In this document: positions 32,870-43,199 of the stretch, in pieces
Layout: every line of letters begins with the position of its first letter
Numbering within the stretch: the stretch's first letter is position 1
From: Brachynemurus nebulosus
Taxonomy: Eukaryota; Arthropoda; Insecta; Neuroptera; Myrmeleontidae
Direction: 5' to 3'
Assembly (NCBI GenBank): GCA_035578155.1
Contig: JAPWDM010000033.1
Coordinates: forward strand, 641,001 to 705,000
Length of the DNA: 64,000 nt
The notes under the pieces: model-generated
What the model saw: only the letters and a program-made list of their open reading frames with translations
Told to the model about the DNA's origin: nothing
The model's database searches: none
Translations under genes and position numbers: made by a program

Positions 32870-33545
32870 GCGTTCTGTAACGTTTTAAAAACTTTTTCAT
32901 AAAACTTTTTTTGGTTAAAAATATACAGTTTTCCTTAACGTTTTGAGGACAATTTAAAAATATAAAGAATATATACAGGCTGATCCATTTAACCTGGAAT
33001 TTTCTATGTCTTGAAAAATAAGCACGTAGGGAAACTTATAAAGTAGTATTATTGAAGAGGGTATCTTTCTGTCTTAAAATAAGCCCCCCTGCTCCCTGTG
33101 ACGGGGGGGCGAGGGTAATTTTGAAATCTAAAATAGAAATCCCCATTTTTTATTGCAGCTTCGGATTCTACGGGACAAAATACTCAACTTTTATAAGAAA
33201 CATTTTTTTCTATTCGTAACAGATGGGGCTGTAATTGTAAAAATAAGTTTATTTATATGCAAGTATGTAAACTCATTTTTACAATTATAGCTCCGCCCTC
33301 CCCCTCACAGTGGGCAGGGGGGCTTATTTTAGGACAGAAAGATGCCCTCTTCAGAAATACTATTTTTTTGGTCAGGCAAAATTTCCCTACACGCTTGTTT
33401 TTCAAGACATAGAAAATTCCAGGGTAAATGGATCACCCTGTATATATTCTATATATTTTTAAATTGTTCTCAAAACGTTAAGGAAAACTGTATATTTTTA
33501 ACCAAAAAAAGTTTTATGAAAAAGTTTTCAAAACGTTACAGAACG
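32870..33545. mobile_element. Palindromic MITE with second inverted layer
   Basis: The inner pair 32974-33080 and 33320-33443 begins CAGGCTGATCCATTTAACCT and mirrors CCAGGGTAAATGGATCACCC TG. The outer pair 32870-32973 and 33443-33545 matches through GTTTTCCTTAACGTTTTGAG and CGTTCTGTAACGTTTTAAAA. Inner and outer pairs share the centre near 33208, so one palindrome of about 676 bp, possibly a MITE inside an older palindrome. GC-rich runs (CGGGGGGGCGAGG) flank the centre. Confidence 0.8.
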
Positions 33546-33734
33546 TTTATTGTCCGCAAAAAAAATTCGGTTATGTTTTTCAGCCGCCATATTGAAGCCA
33601 TTATTGTATGAGGTCAATCATGCCACTCATATTTGAAAAGTAGAGTTCATAACCTTTAATTTGAGCTATTGTACACATATTTTAAGCAACACAAATTTTG
33701 GCCAGCAGGGGGTCTCCCGTTCAGAAAGAATGCC

Positions 33735-33736
<2 letters not shown>

Positions 33737-33797
<61 letters not shown>

Positions 33798-34258
33798 AGT
33801 ATCCCATTTGGATGTATACATACGATTTACATGTTAATTTTTAATATTGGATTCCCATAAGGAAAAAGTTATGTCACAAGAGTGCTTTGAACAAACTGAT
33901 AATACTAATTTAATATTGTAACTACTGTTACTATAGCTTTAACAAATGCAGTAAAATAAAGAAATGAGTGTTGCAATTTTCAACAATTCACATTTTTACA
34001 TAATAAATATTTGTCATCTGCTGTAAATTCAAAAAAAAGGCAAATTTTTATTTTCTTGAAAATAAATATTAAAATAATAAAAATACCAAAAAATATTCTG
34101 TTGAAGAAATAGATAATTTGGTGGAAAAAAATTATTTTATAAAAGAAAATTACTGAAAATAGAAATATATTTATCCAAAGCACTCTTGTGACATAACTTT
34201 TTCCTTATGGGAATCCAATGTTAAAAATTAATATGTGAATCGTATGTATATAAACAGG
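33737..34258. mobile_element. (TA)n plus inverted-repeat MITE
   Basis: A TA tract (33737-33796) is followed by inverted arms 33808-33895 and 34165-34258, sharing GGATTCCCATAAGGAAAAAG and GTTATGTCACAAGAGTGCTT. The loop is AT-rich. Confidence 0.78.
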
Positions 34259-34264
34259 TTTTGT

Positions 34265-36255
34265 TGAATTTATCTCTTCTGCTTTCGATCAATGCTTATT
34301 AACAGAAACACATGCCTTATAAATTACAACACTTCTCAGTAAATTTTCCAAGTTAGCATAATAAAAATATACAAATAATTTTTATTAGTCCAATTAAGAG
34401 ATTAGAACAGGTAAATCACCTTTCTATATTGTTTAAATATTTTTAAATAACTGTGCTAGTACTCGTAACAGATTGGACACCTAAGTATTATAATGTTCCT
34501 AAGTATTTAAATATGTTATTATAAACATTTTTAATTTCTTTTTGCGTCTAAAACACTTACCTACTATTTTATAATTTTATGATCTTTAATATTCTTTTTA
34601 TTCCGGAACGTATAATCAATTGATAAATAAAAAAATAATGATTTAAATATTTTAAAATTATTATTATGTATAAATAAGAGCAGCCAAATTGAATCGTCTA
34701 GTTTGCGCGGTAACGCGTTTACGTATAATTTCGGATGCATCTGTTTACCGTAAAAACGACAACTCGTAAATAAGGCGGTATTTACTTATCATTTTTAGTT
34801 ACTGTAGATAGGACTGAATCGGGACAGACGGGTGAATATGGATGAAGCAGAAAATGTTATTCATGAGCTTGGTTTAAAAACATTAGACGTAAATACGAAC
34901 ATATATATCTTTCTTAAACTATACTAGAACAATTATTCTTTTGGGTAAGTTACTAAGTTTGAAGTTGGATAAAAAGTATTACAAAGTCAATTTAAATTGA
35001 GGTCTTCAAACAGTGCTATTTTTTATTATTCTTAAAACTTTATCTACAAACTATTTATTTTAGGACTCTTATGAAAAAGTTGTTGTTTAACGCTTTTAAC
35101 CTAAGAGAAAATTTTTTTGTCTCCAAATGCCGGACCTTTTACTGCCAGTGGTAAGTATAATAGATAAGGTTACTAAAAAAGAAAAAGCAAAAATCAAAGA
35201 TCCCAACATCAAAAAAGTGAACCCTAGGAATTTGCCAAATATAAATTATACTAAACTATGTTGTAAAACTTAAACATTACTTAGAATTATACCGTATTTC
35301 GAAAAATCTGTCACAGATAGCGGCACTTGTACCAGTGAATCTATACATACTATAGCATTTTGAGCCGCCATATTGCAGGACGAGTTAACTCGTCTTAATC
35401 ATTTAAAGAGTTAATTTATTTTGAAACATATCTGAAGAAAGAAGACTAAAAATTTTTAATTGTTTTTATTTTTTTAAGAGGAAAGAATGAGGGCTTGACA
35501 TTTGTGTTAAGTTGGAGATTAATAGGGACGGAAAAAGGATGAATATGGACAGTATAGGGGTTAATAGGGACGCTGTATCAGTATAAAGGGGGGAGGGGTG
35601 ATTGGGGACGGATTAATAATATATTAGAACATAAAATAGAGTATTTTCAAGGTTATCAAGTCATTCGATATTTTTATAAACACATTCAGCATGATATTTC
35701 TATACATTATAAACTTTACTTTAGATTTTATGTTTATTTCTACACAAAATCTTGAACAAGTATAATTACTAAATTCAATCAAATCAGTAACTAAATTATG
35801 TTATATGTCAATTTGAATTTTGATTAGCTCTCCGTATCGGCCCTATTCACCCTTTGATCGTCTCTTTCGACCCCAAATTACCATAGAGAATAAATTACAT
35901 CACTTTTGTTATTTTTGCAAAAACCAGGGATATTTTCCAAAAATTTTTGATTACTATGATAAAGTGATCATCATGCCTAAATTTTTAATATATTAAAGAA
36001 TAAGTATTCATAAAAGAAATACAAAAAAATACGGTGTGAAACCTGAGTTCGTGCTTATTCAAGCCAAGTTACGGTATCTATTTTTTATGACGCACTAATT
36101 TGAGGTTATAAAAATAACTTATTTTAGATTCAGTTTTATCGCTGAAAGAAAAAAATGGGTAGATAAAGTACATTATTTGTGAATTATAATTATAAAGTGT
36201 GAATAAAATACATTATTTATCCTTTGTTTAAGAATTTATTTCATAATGAGACATT
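34265..36255 (-). mobile_element. Core fragment shared with family Z
   Basis: Inverted copy of 44630-45940 plus 47330-47570. Markers include GGATAAATAATGTATTTTAT, GATCGTCTCTTT and GGTGAATATGGATG. It lacks the Y insertion and the 57-bp insert of that copy and so serves as an empty site for both. Repeated phrases resembling GGTGAATAGGGAC do not form a conserved frame. No gene. Confidence 0.7.
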
Positions 36256-36287
36256 TGTTCGAGCATAGGAGGTTCGATTACCAGTAG

Positions 36288-36440
36288 GGTTGCCAGAACA
36301 TCTCTTTTAAAGAGAACATGTTCTCTTTTTTGATTCCGATCTTTCTTTTTCTTTTTTCAAACAAAATTGTTCACTTTTGTTCTCTTTTTTGAAAATAAGA
36401 ATTTTTTTCTAAATTTTCTTTAATAATTAATCGAACTTAA
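36288..36440. mobile_element. Possible hAT-like terminus
   Basis: CAGTAGGGTTGCCAGAACAT is followed by repeated GAGAACATGTTCTCTTTTTT and TTGTTCTCTTTTTTG motifs, the look of a hAT end with subterminal repeats. Opposite end not found. Confidence 0.4.
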
Positions 36441-36743
36441 AGCTGTATTTTCTCTTATTATTTAGAGCTATTAATAGTAACTTTATAGTCGGAGCCCTTG
36501 CTCCAGGTAATCTTCTTCTTCAGCTTTTATTTAGATACTATTGCCGATGTTAGGTTAAAGGAGGTCAAATTGTGTTATTTTTTTGTAATTTTTTATACTT
36601 TTCAGATTTTCTTTGTCAGGTTGGTTTTGAAGTTGGTTTTATTTTTCTTAACATTTCTATTTATTTTTTCCTGTTGAGTGGAATACGCTTTCAAAATTAT
36701 CCAAATCAGTGCACTTTTGTCGGAGTTACGCCCAACAATATAC

Positions 36744-36842
<99 letters not shown>

Positions 36843-37549
36843 ATGTGAGTTTTTCGGGAGTTACCATTCGATTTATTCCTAAAATATGCATCTAATCGAA
36901 AAAAAGTTTATACAAAAAATATTCAAAATAGAGGGGGCCATTCAGGAAAAATTGTTCCAGACTTCTAGGACTTACGGTTTTTTGGAATAGAAAAAATTTT
37001 TTTTTTTCAAATGGAAACATATGTTGAGATGTTTTTTAAAAATTAGTTTATTACTTCAAATTACCAATTATGCTAAAATTTTCATTATTTTATTGAAAAT
37101 TTTTGAGAAATTGCATTTTTAAGTTTTAGTTTTCAAAACCCGTTGTCAAGTTTATTTGATCGAACGCAAAAAATACGCATAATTTGCAATTTACATTCAA
37201 AACACCCAAAATAACTAGTGATGGTATGTTCGCATTAAGCTGTTGCAATAAGACAAAATTTATTAATTAAATACATTAATTATCAAAATAATTTGTAGTT
37301 TTTCCTCAAATATTTAACTTAGTATTCAATAAAAAGTCATTAAAATACAGCTATAGTTTTAATTTTTAATATTTAATACTACACCACACTATGGCAGTCA
37401 AAAATAGGCATTTGTGAAACAGTCATTACGTTCACAATACGTAGTTAATATGAAATCTGTATTATCTTTGTAATTTGTTATTGAAATATTTATGTAGATG
37501 GCAATATTGGCATCGATAATATCAATGTCGGATGTATTACATATGGCTA
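36441..37549. other. (TA)n and relic of the GTGAGTTTTTCGGGAGTT family; no gene
   Basis: A TA tract at 36756-36840 is followed by GTGAGTTTTTCGGGAGTTAC, the same boundary sequence as the P-type relic at about 14938, but the following ~350 bp is only loosely similar. Remaining sequence is AT-rich. Confidence 0.5.
37542..37549. repeat. hAT target site duplication, left
   Basis: TATGGCTA, repeated exactly at 40390-40397. An 8-bp duplication is diagnostic of hAT transposition. Confidence 0.95.
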
Positions 37550-37826
37550 CAGTGTTGCCAACTCAGTGGTTTTACCACTAAAACTAGTGGTTTTGAACTT
37601 CCCACAGTGGGGAAATTTTTTTTTTAGTGTTTTGTGGTTTTCAGTGTTGCTGTCTTAGTGGTTTTACCACTAAAACTGCTGGTAACACTGAATTGGTTTT
37701 TCCGTTTCACATTTGTGTAATCACATTATAATAATGTTTTAGTGTATTCTTCTGTTATTTTTTAACTGTCGATTATCACAATACGACTTACGAGTAGTAC
37801 AAATCGTATACATATTACATAGGACA

Positions 37827-38048
37827 ATGGACAATAGTAGCAATATGGCGTTGATTAAGTTTCAATATCATCAAAAGTTTCGTGATTGTTGGCTTAAAGA
37901 TCCATTATTAAAAGATTGGTTACAAGCTATTGACAGTAATGCTGGTGATAAAATAGCTAAGTGTAGGATCTGTGGCGTAACTCTAAGGAATCACTATGCA
38001 GATTTAAAAAGTCATACTTCAACAATGAAACATAAAAAAAATGCACAG
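37827..38048 (+). CDS. hAT transposase, exon 1 (BED-type zinc finger)
   Basis: 74 codons from ATG at 37827 to the donor GT at 38049-38050 (CACAG/GTAAAC), phase 0. Residues 46-69 contain KCRICGVTLRNHYADLKSHT followed by STMKHKK, a C-x2-C...H-x5-H finger (C46, C49, H63, H69) of the BED type that binds transposon ends in hAT proteins. Splicing to 38219 gives KKNAQ then IITVQPK. Unspliced read-through would add 11 codons and stop. The start sits about 280 bp inside the left end, leaving room for a promoter between the subterminal repeats and the ATG. Confidence 0.88.
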
Positions 38049-38218
38049 GTAAACCATGTTTTTATATATTTTATTTATTTATAAATTAATATTGTTAAGA
38101 AAATTTAAGATTATTTAATTTTTACTTTTATTATCAAAATATATTTTTGTATTTAGTGATGTTATTTTAATTAAAATTTTAATACATAGATATGTTTATA
38201 TTTAAATTTAATTTACAG
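38049..38218 (+). other. Intron of the hAT transposase gene
   Basis: 170 bp, GT-AG, phase 0, 80% or more AT, with in-frame stops in the reading continuing from exon 1. Prediction rests on consensus sites and on restoring one family-length protein. Confidence 0.75.
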
Positions 38219-40012
38219 ATTATTACTGTTCAGCCGAAAATATCATTTAAGCCGGTGAAGATCAACATGTCAGGTAAAACAAAAGAAGCTAGACTTTCGT
38301 TATATACGGCCGTGCACACGAGCTTACGTGTAGTAGATCACCTAGGTGAAGTTATCAACCACTCTCTGACTAATGAAGATAAAATAACGTTGCATCGGAC
38401 AAAATGCTCAAATATTATCGTAAATGTATGGGCACCACATTTTTTGGAAATTCTTAGAGACGATTTAAAAGATCAACCCTACAGTATATTAGTCGACGAG
38501 TCAACGGATATTGCCGTAATTAAGAATCTGGGTATCATAATTATTTATTATAGTACTTATTATAAGAAAATAGTATCTACATACTTGGATTTAGTAACGT
38601 TAACGGATTGTGATTCTGATGGTATAGTTTCTGCAATCAAAGACACTCTCAAGCGGTTTAATTTACCATTAAAAAATATGATGGGTATTGGGACAGATAA
38701 TGCGTCCGTCATGACTGGCGTTAATGAAGGTGTTCATGTCAAACTACAAAGAGAGGTTCCTCATTTAATTTTAGTGCGCTGTATATGTCATTCATTACAG
38801 ATAGCTGTCTCTAATGCAGCAAAACAGTTTCTACCTAGAAATCTAGAATATTTAATTAGTGAAACTTATAACTGGTTTTCTCGATCCGCATCGAGACAAA
38901 CTAAATACAAAGATTTATATAAAACGATTAATGATGGACAAAATCCTTTAAAAATTGTTCAGTCTTGTCAGACAAGATGGTTATCCATTGAATCGGCTGT
39001 TACACGTATTTATAACCAATGGCTAGAATTGAAAACTCATTTCTCTATGGCAAAATTAGACGAAAGATGTTATACTGCAGAAATTTTACATGGAATGTTT
39101 AGTGATGATACTAATTATGTATTTCTTGCTTTTCTTTATCCAGTACTTACCGATTTAAATAGAGTAAATAAATTATTTGAATCTAAAGATACTGATCCAA
39201 CAAAACTGTGTGATGAGTTGATAAATTTAATTGACGTACTTGTCAATAAAATAAAATTGCCTACTCAAAAATTCAATATTTTTACTCAGAAAATAAAAGA
39301 TTTTGTTGACTACAGGTGTAACTTGGGATATAGATTTAATATTGCTATGGCGAATTTAAAACAAAGAGGACTCTCGCAAGGTGACGAAGAAGCAATCCGT
39401 AATAGATGCATTACATTTGTTATAAATTTGGTTAATGAAATAATATCACGGTTACCCGACAATATAAATATTATGAAAAATATTAAAAGAATCAGTGTCA
39501 ATAACGCATTAAGTCCTAATAAGGAATCCATAACTGATTTAATTCTTTATTTTAACAATGATAAGAGTGAAAATTTCATAGCGCAGATAGACGATCAGTG
39601 GTATCAAATACACACGTTAGAGTGGAAAGAAACTGAAGATACAAAAAAGTTTTGGTACGAAGTTTTAGAATTTCAAGACGCCCACGGACAATTAAGATTC
39701 AAAAAACTGGCTTCTTTTGCTTTGTCTATGTTGATATTGCCGCACTCCAATGCCGATGTTGAAAGACTTTTCAGTAACATGAATATAATAAAAAATAAAA
39801 AACGTAATAAGATGGACTTGCCAATGTTGAAATCACTTTTAACAGTGCGAGCTGGCTTAGCACTAGCTGGTAAATGCTGCCATAATTACGATATTACACA
39901 TAAAGTAATCAAACAAATTCGTACTAATGATACTTATCAATCGCACGATGGAACAGAAAATATTATTAATATATTTGATATATCTTCCGACGAAGAAAAT
40001 TTTAGTGATTAA
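38219..40012 (+). CDS. hAT transposase, exon 2 (catalytic and dimerisation domains)
   Basis: 597 codons from the acceptor TTTACAG (38212-38218) to TAA at 40010-40012. Spliced length is 671 residues, normal for a complete hAT transposase. In spliced numbering SILVDESTDIAVI holds the first catalytic Asp (about 167), GIGTDNASVMTG the second (about 234), and HSNADVERLFSNMNIIK the Glu (about 589), so the RNase H-like triad is present. CICHSLQIAVSNA and SCQTRWLSIE are the conserved C/H and R-W blocks. The last ~130 residues, LASFALSMLILPHSNADVER through LLTVRAGL, form the hAT C-terminal dimerisation region. An AATAAA lies at 40190-40195, within the element. No stop or frameshift seen. Confidence 0.95.
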   Translation: MITVQPKISFKPVKINMSGKTKEARLSLYTAVHTSLRVVDHLGEVINHSLTNEDKITLHRTKCSNIIVNVWAPHFLEILRDDLKDQPYSILVDESTDIAVIKNLGIIIIYYSTYYKKIVSTYLDLVTLTDCDSDGIVSAIKDTLKRFNLPLKNMMGIGTDNASVMTGVNEGVHVKLQREVPHLILVRCICHSLQIAVSNAAKQFLPRNLEYLISETYNWFSRSASRQTKYKDLYKTINDGQNPLKIVQSCQTRWLSIESAVTRIYNQWLELKTHFSMAKLDERCYTAEILHGMFSDDTNYVFLAFLYPVLTDLNRVNKLFESKDTDPTKLCDELINLIDVLVNKIKLPTQKFNIFTQKIKDFVDYRCNLGYRFNIAMANLKQRGLSQGDEEAIRNRCITFVINLVNEIISRLPDNINIMKNIKRISVNNALSPNKESITDLILYFNNDKSENFIAQIDDQWYQIHTLEWKETEDTKKFWYEVLEFQDAHGQLRFKKLASFALSMLILPHSNADVERLFSNMNIIKNKKRNKMDLPMLKSLLTVRAGLALAGKCCHNYDITHKVIKQIRTNDTYQSHDGTENIINIFDISSDEENFSD

Positions 40013-40389
40013 ATCATAATGTACCCAGTAAATATAAATTTTGAATATAAATTTTGTTATTAATTTATACCTACAATATTATTTTCTATTTTGTTATGAT
40101 TGTTATGTTAAATTATAAAAATTAAATGAGAAAAATTTTTATTTTTTTTATGTGATTAAAAGAGTCGCATTATAAAAATACACATATAAAATAAAAAAAT
40201 TTTTTTATAGTGGAAATGGTTTTTTTTTTTTTTTTTTTTTGCTTGTCGATGAAGAAAAAAATTGTTTTATTGTCGAAAAGCTTTTTTTTTTTTTTGCTTA
40301 TCCATGAAGAAGCTGGTGGTTTTTTAGTGGTTTTTTAACGGTTCAAAGTCGAATCTAGTGGTCTCTGAAAAAAAAAGTTGGCAACACTG

Positions 40390-40397
40390 TATGGCTA
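40390..40397. repeat. hAT target site duplication, right
   Basis: TATGGCTA, identical to 37542-37549. Confidence 0.95.
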
Positions 40398-40813
40398 TTA
40401 TTATTTATCACCGTTAAATAAAAATGTCAACAAAAAATATTTTCAACGCCAAAATTCTGGTATTTAAACAAGATTGCATTACGTTGAAACAGGAAAAGTA
40501 TGATTTTATTCATTTCACGATTAGTTTTTAATCTGTTGTTGTAAATAATTATTTTCATAACCTTATTTTTTTTTGCAGTAAGAATTCAAACAATTTTTCA
40601 AAATCTACAATAATTCTTATAGTTCATTTCATTCGATGTTTAAAATTGGAATATTTACTAAATTTCTGTTAACTTCAACAGGAAAAACAGTATTAAAGTA
40701 TTAAAATTTGTCGTTCCGTGGACATTAGTAAAAATCAGTTGATCACACAGTTGAAGGAAAAACATTCCCATTTGAACGGAAATTTACTCATGTAAATAAT
40801 GGATCTTACTGTA
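40398..40813. other. No gene supported
   Basis: AT-rich sequence between the hAT element and the next MITE; nothing recognised. Confidence 0.45.
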
Positions 40814-41159
40814 GGGATGTTATGGATATGAAATTTCGGATACGGATATGGATATTTAAAAACATTTTTTTCGGTTTCGGTTACGGATAATTACTTTCAG
40901 TGAACATAATTTTTAGAGAAAAAGGGTAAAGCTTTTACCCAAAAAGTGAACGTCAAAAACGAATCAACGGAAATCTACTAAGAGAAATATGCTGCAAAAA
41001 CTTGCTTCGATTTAAACTCAGTTTTCCAATGGCAGTTGCCTGTTATTATCCGGAACAAATCCGAAGCTTTTATTTTCGGATACGGTTTCGGCTTCGGATA
41101 TACAATTATTTCGGATATCCGGTAGTTTCGGTTACGGTTACGGATATCCATAACATCCC
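40814..41159. mobile_element. 346-bp MITE rich in CGGATAY motifs
   Basis: Inverted ends GGGATGTTATGGATAT and ATATCCATAACATCCC. Subterminal CGGATACGGATATGGATA, GGTTTCGGTTACGGATA and TTCGGATATCCGGTAG motifs recur at both ends on both strands. hAT-like by architecture, but no 8-bp duplication is evident. Shadow frames only. Confidence 0.72.
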
Positions 41160-41414
41160 CATTTTTATAAAAAAATTTATTCTGTATTTTAAAAGACAAA
41201 AATGAGTTCTGTAATTCAAAAAAATGTTGTAATGAAACAAATTTTACTAAAAATAATAAAGTTTATTTAAAAAAATAATAAAGTTTTTATTAAAAATATT
41301 TTATCTGTAATTGATTCTTAACTCTTGCAGAGCGTTGGACATTTAGTAAATCACTAGTGTCACCTGCAGCAGACCTGTCTATTTTTCAGTAAATTTGCAC
41401 AGTCTTGCCAATCT

Positions 41415-41735
41415 TCACTTTTTATCAACCCCAATGAGTCCATACGCGAAATAGCTTTTGAATTTGTATATGAAAAGAGTTGTGTTGCAAATTTTTGCAT
41501 TTTTAACATTTAAATGTTCGTCAGTTATTTTGTGGGCTATTATTTTGTGAGTTAGATTATTAATCACATCAGGGTCAGTTATTTTGTGGATTACATTATT
41601 AATCACATCATTAATTTTAAGTTTTTGGGAATTTTGTAGAGGACTACAACATGCGATTTTTCTTTTTTTAACCGGTAAAAACAAAGGAATAGTGGTGGAA
41701 ATTTTAAATAATGAAAAGTTAAAGCGCGGTAGCAT
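41415..41735 (-). pseudogene. P-type transposase fragment (internally deleted)
   Basis: A 106-codon open frame, of which only the part left of about 41636 belongs to the P-type relic; the first ~35 codons come from the insertion's terminal sequence. KLKINDVINNV matches the segment after the first THAP cysteines in copy 1. The DPDVINNLTHKIIAHKITDE stretch contains near-repeats. No catalytic motif. Not expected to be functional. Confidence 0.5.
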
Positions 41736-42410
41736 ATTTTTGTTTTGGAAAACTCAAATTTATTAATATTTTTCGCAATTTTTTACAATGACAACTATAC
41801 GATATAGCACATATTTTAAAGCAAATTAGTGTATAATTTATTTATAGGAAACGGTAAAAATAACAAAACATTGCGAAATACACTTACGTATAACTAGTAA
41901 AATAAATAAAACAAAAAATATATTTTAAAAAAAAAAGAAAACAGAAAAATTGTATTTTAATTATGACATATGTAGGTATTCCAACATGATATTTAAGCAT
42001 TGATACCATAGAGCATAGAGAACATCCAGAACATAGGTACTCACAGAACACTAGAAGCAAACTAAAATTATTAAAAGAATAAAAAGTGTAGATTGCTTGG
42101 AGTCATTTGTTGGTTATCACAGCTTAAGGTGACTAGTCGTGCATCAGCTCTACCAAAGCAAACAAGCATTGTTAGGTCGTGGTTACTAACAAAGATAAAT
42201 GCATATAATTTTATGATGTGTAACAAATTTTATTTTGTGTTAATAAATAATAACGGCAAGGGTGTAAGGTAAGGGTGTTTGTAGTTCAATATAGTAATAC
42301 ATATACATTTATACCTGCAATTTATTTCGTATACAAAATTGAGTGCCGTTTTTAAAAAAAAAAAAAAAAGGGTTTTTTTAAAAAAATTATTTTTTAGTAC
42401 AGCCGAAAAA

Positions 42411-42650
42411 TTTTTATACAAAATTTATAAATAAAAAACAACATAGAATTATACCGTTTACACTGTATCAATAGATCGGTTTGATTTATGTAAATTTGGG
42501 GCGTCAGTGGGTGGCGTCGGTGGGTGGCGCGCGCCGCCCACCGACGCCACCCACTGACGCCCCAAATTTACATAAATCAAACCGATCTATTGATACAGTG
42601 TAAACGGTATAATTCTATGTTGTTTTTTATTTATAAATTTTGTATAAAAA
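42411..42650. repeat. 240-bp near-perfect palindrome
   Basis: The centre lies between 42530 and 42531 (GCGC/GCGC). I see one mismatch between the 120-bp arms (GGGTGGCGC versus GCGCCGCCC). The inner ~35 bp of each arm is GC-rich (GGGGCGTCAGTGGGTGGCGT) while the outer part is AT-rich (GATCGGTTTGATTTATG). No spacer at all. It could extrude as a cruciform. Confidence 0.93.
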
Positions 42651-42685
42651 ATAAAGGAAAATTATAATTACTAGAAAAGGTCATC

Positions 42686-42880
42686 TCAGTGCCGCGCCTG
42701 GGGCCCTAATTTGTAGGATGCCACGCGTCATGCTAGTAACGGCGCTTCGCGCCGTAATTTGTACGACGCTACGCGTCGTTCTCATAACGGCGCTCCGCGC
42801 CGTAATTCGTACGACGCGTAGCGTCCGGGTCAAAACGGCGCTTCGCGCCGTAATTTGTATGACGCCCACGTCGTTCTCAT
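42686..42880. repeat. GC-rich 48-bp tandem array of paired hairpins
   Basis: Four units, with ACGGCGC starting at 42739, 42787 and 42835 (exactly 48 apart) and a divergent first unit from about 42690. Each unit holds two perfect short stems: ACGGCGC-TTC-GCGCCGT and ACGACGC-TAC-GCGTCGT, separated by AATTTGT. In RNA the first stem would carry a C(UUCG)G tetraloop. The minus-strand open frame with repeated QITARSAV merely reads the repeat. Confidence 0.85.
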
Positions 42881-43199
42881 AACCGACCGACTAAATGCCT
42901 TAAGCGGTATCTGACACACTCAGACACACTGCTATCACTGCTATCCACAATTTTTTTAAACATACGCTTAGGGCTTGCATGCATATATATCACAACTGGT
43001 GTATATTCTCTCTGTCATTAATAAATGTCGTTCTGTTCAGACGTATTGGGTAAATGTGAGTAACATTTAAAATGTAATATTTAATAATAAAACGCAATTA
43101 TTTTTAATAAAAATATGTGACCGCGCTTTAACTCTTTAAGTACAATAATTCTCAGCCACATTTGTTTTTTTTTTCCGGCAAACATCGAAATTGCAGCGT
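42881..43199. other. Interior of the 1.58-kb element, no gene
   Basis: AT-rich, with the right terminal repeat region starting at about 43125 (ACCGCGCTTTAACTCTTTAA). Confidence 0.5.

Larger units (their letters stand above)
37550..40389 (+). mobile_element. Intact, apparently autonomous hAT transposon
   Basis: A 2840-bp element with perfect 14-bp inverted ends CAGTGTTGCCAACT and an exact 8-bp duplication TATGGCTA. Subterminal AGTGGTTTTACCACTAAAAC copies lie at about 37565 and 37656, and AGTGGTTTTTTA-type copies at about 40310-40345. It carries one gene: a BED-type zinc finger exon, a 170-bp intron and a full-length transposase exon. Identical duplications and an open reading frame imply recent insertion. 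The internal ends carry long A/T runs (around 40220 and 40280). Confidence 0.95.

Noticed and set aside
37827..40012. hAT gene as a domesticated host gene (ZBED type)
   Set aside because: Perfect TIRs and TSD surround it, subterminal repeats are present and the catalytic residues are kept. This is a transposon, not a host gene.
42681..42869. Minus-strand frame with repeated QITARSAV
   Set aside because: It is the translation of the 48-bp hairpin array, not a protein with independent support.
42686..42880. GC-rich hairpin array as bacterial contamination or REP elements
   Set aside because: It lies within an AT-rich TIR element with inverted ends on both sides, so it belongs to the eukaryotic locus. 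Foreign origin of the motif itself stays open.
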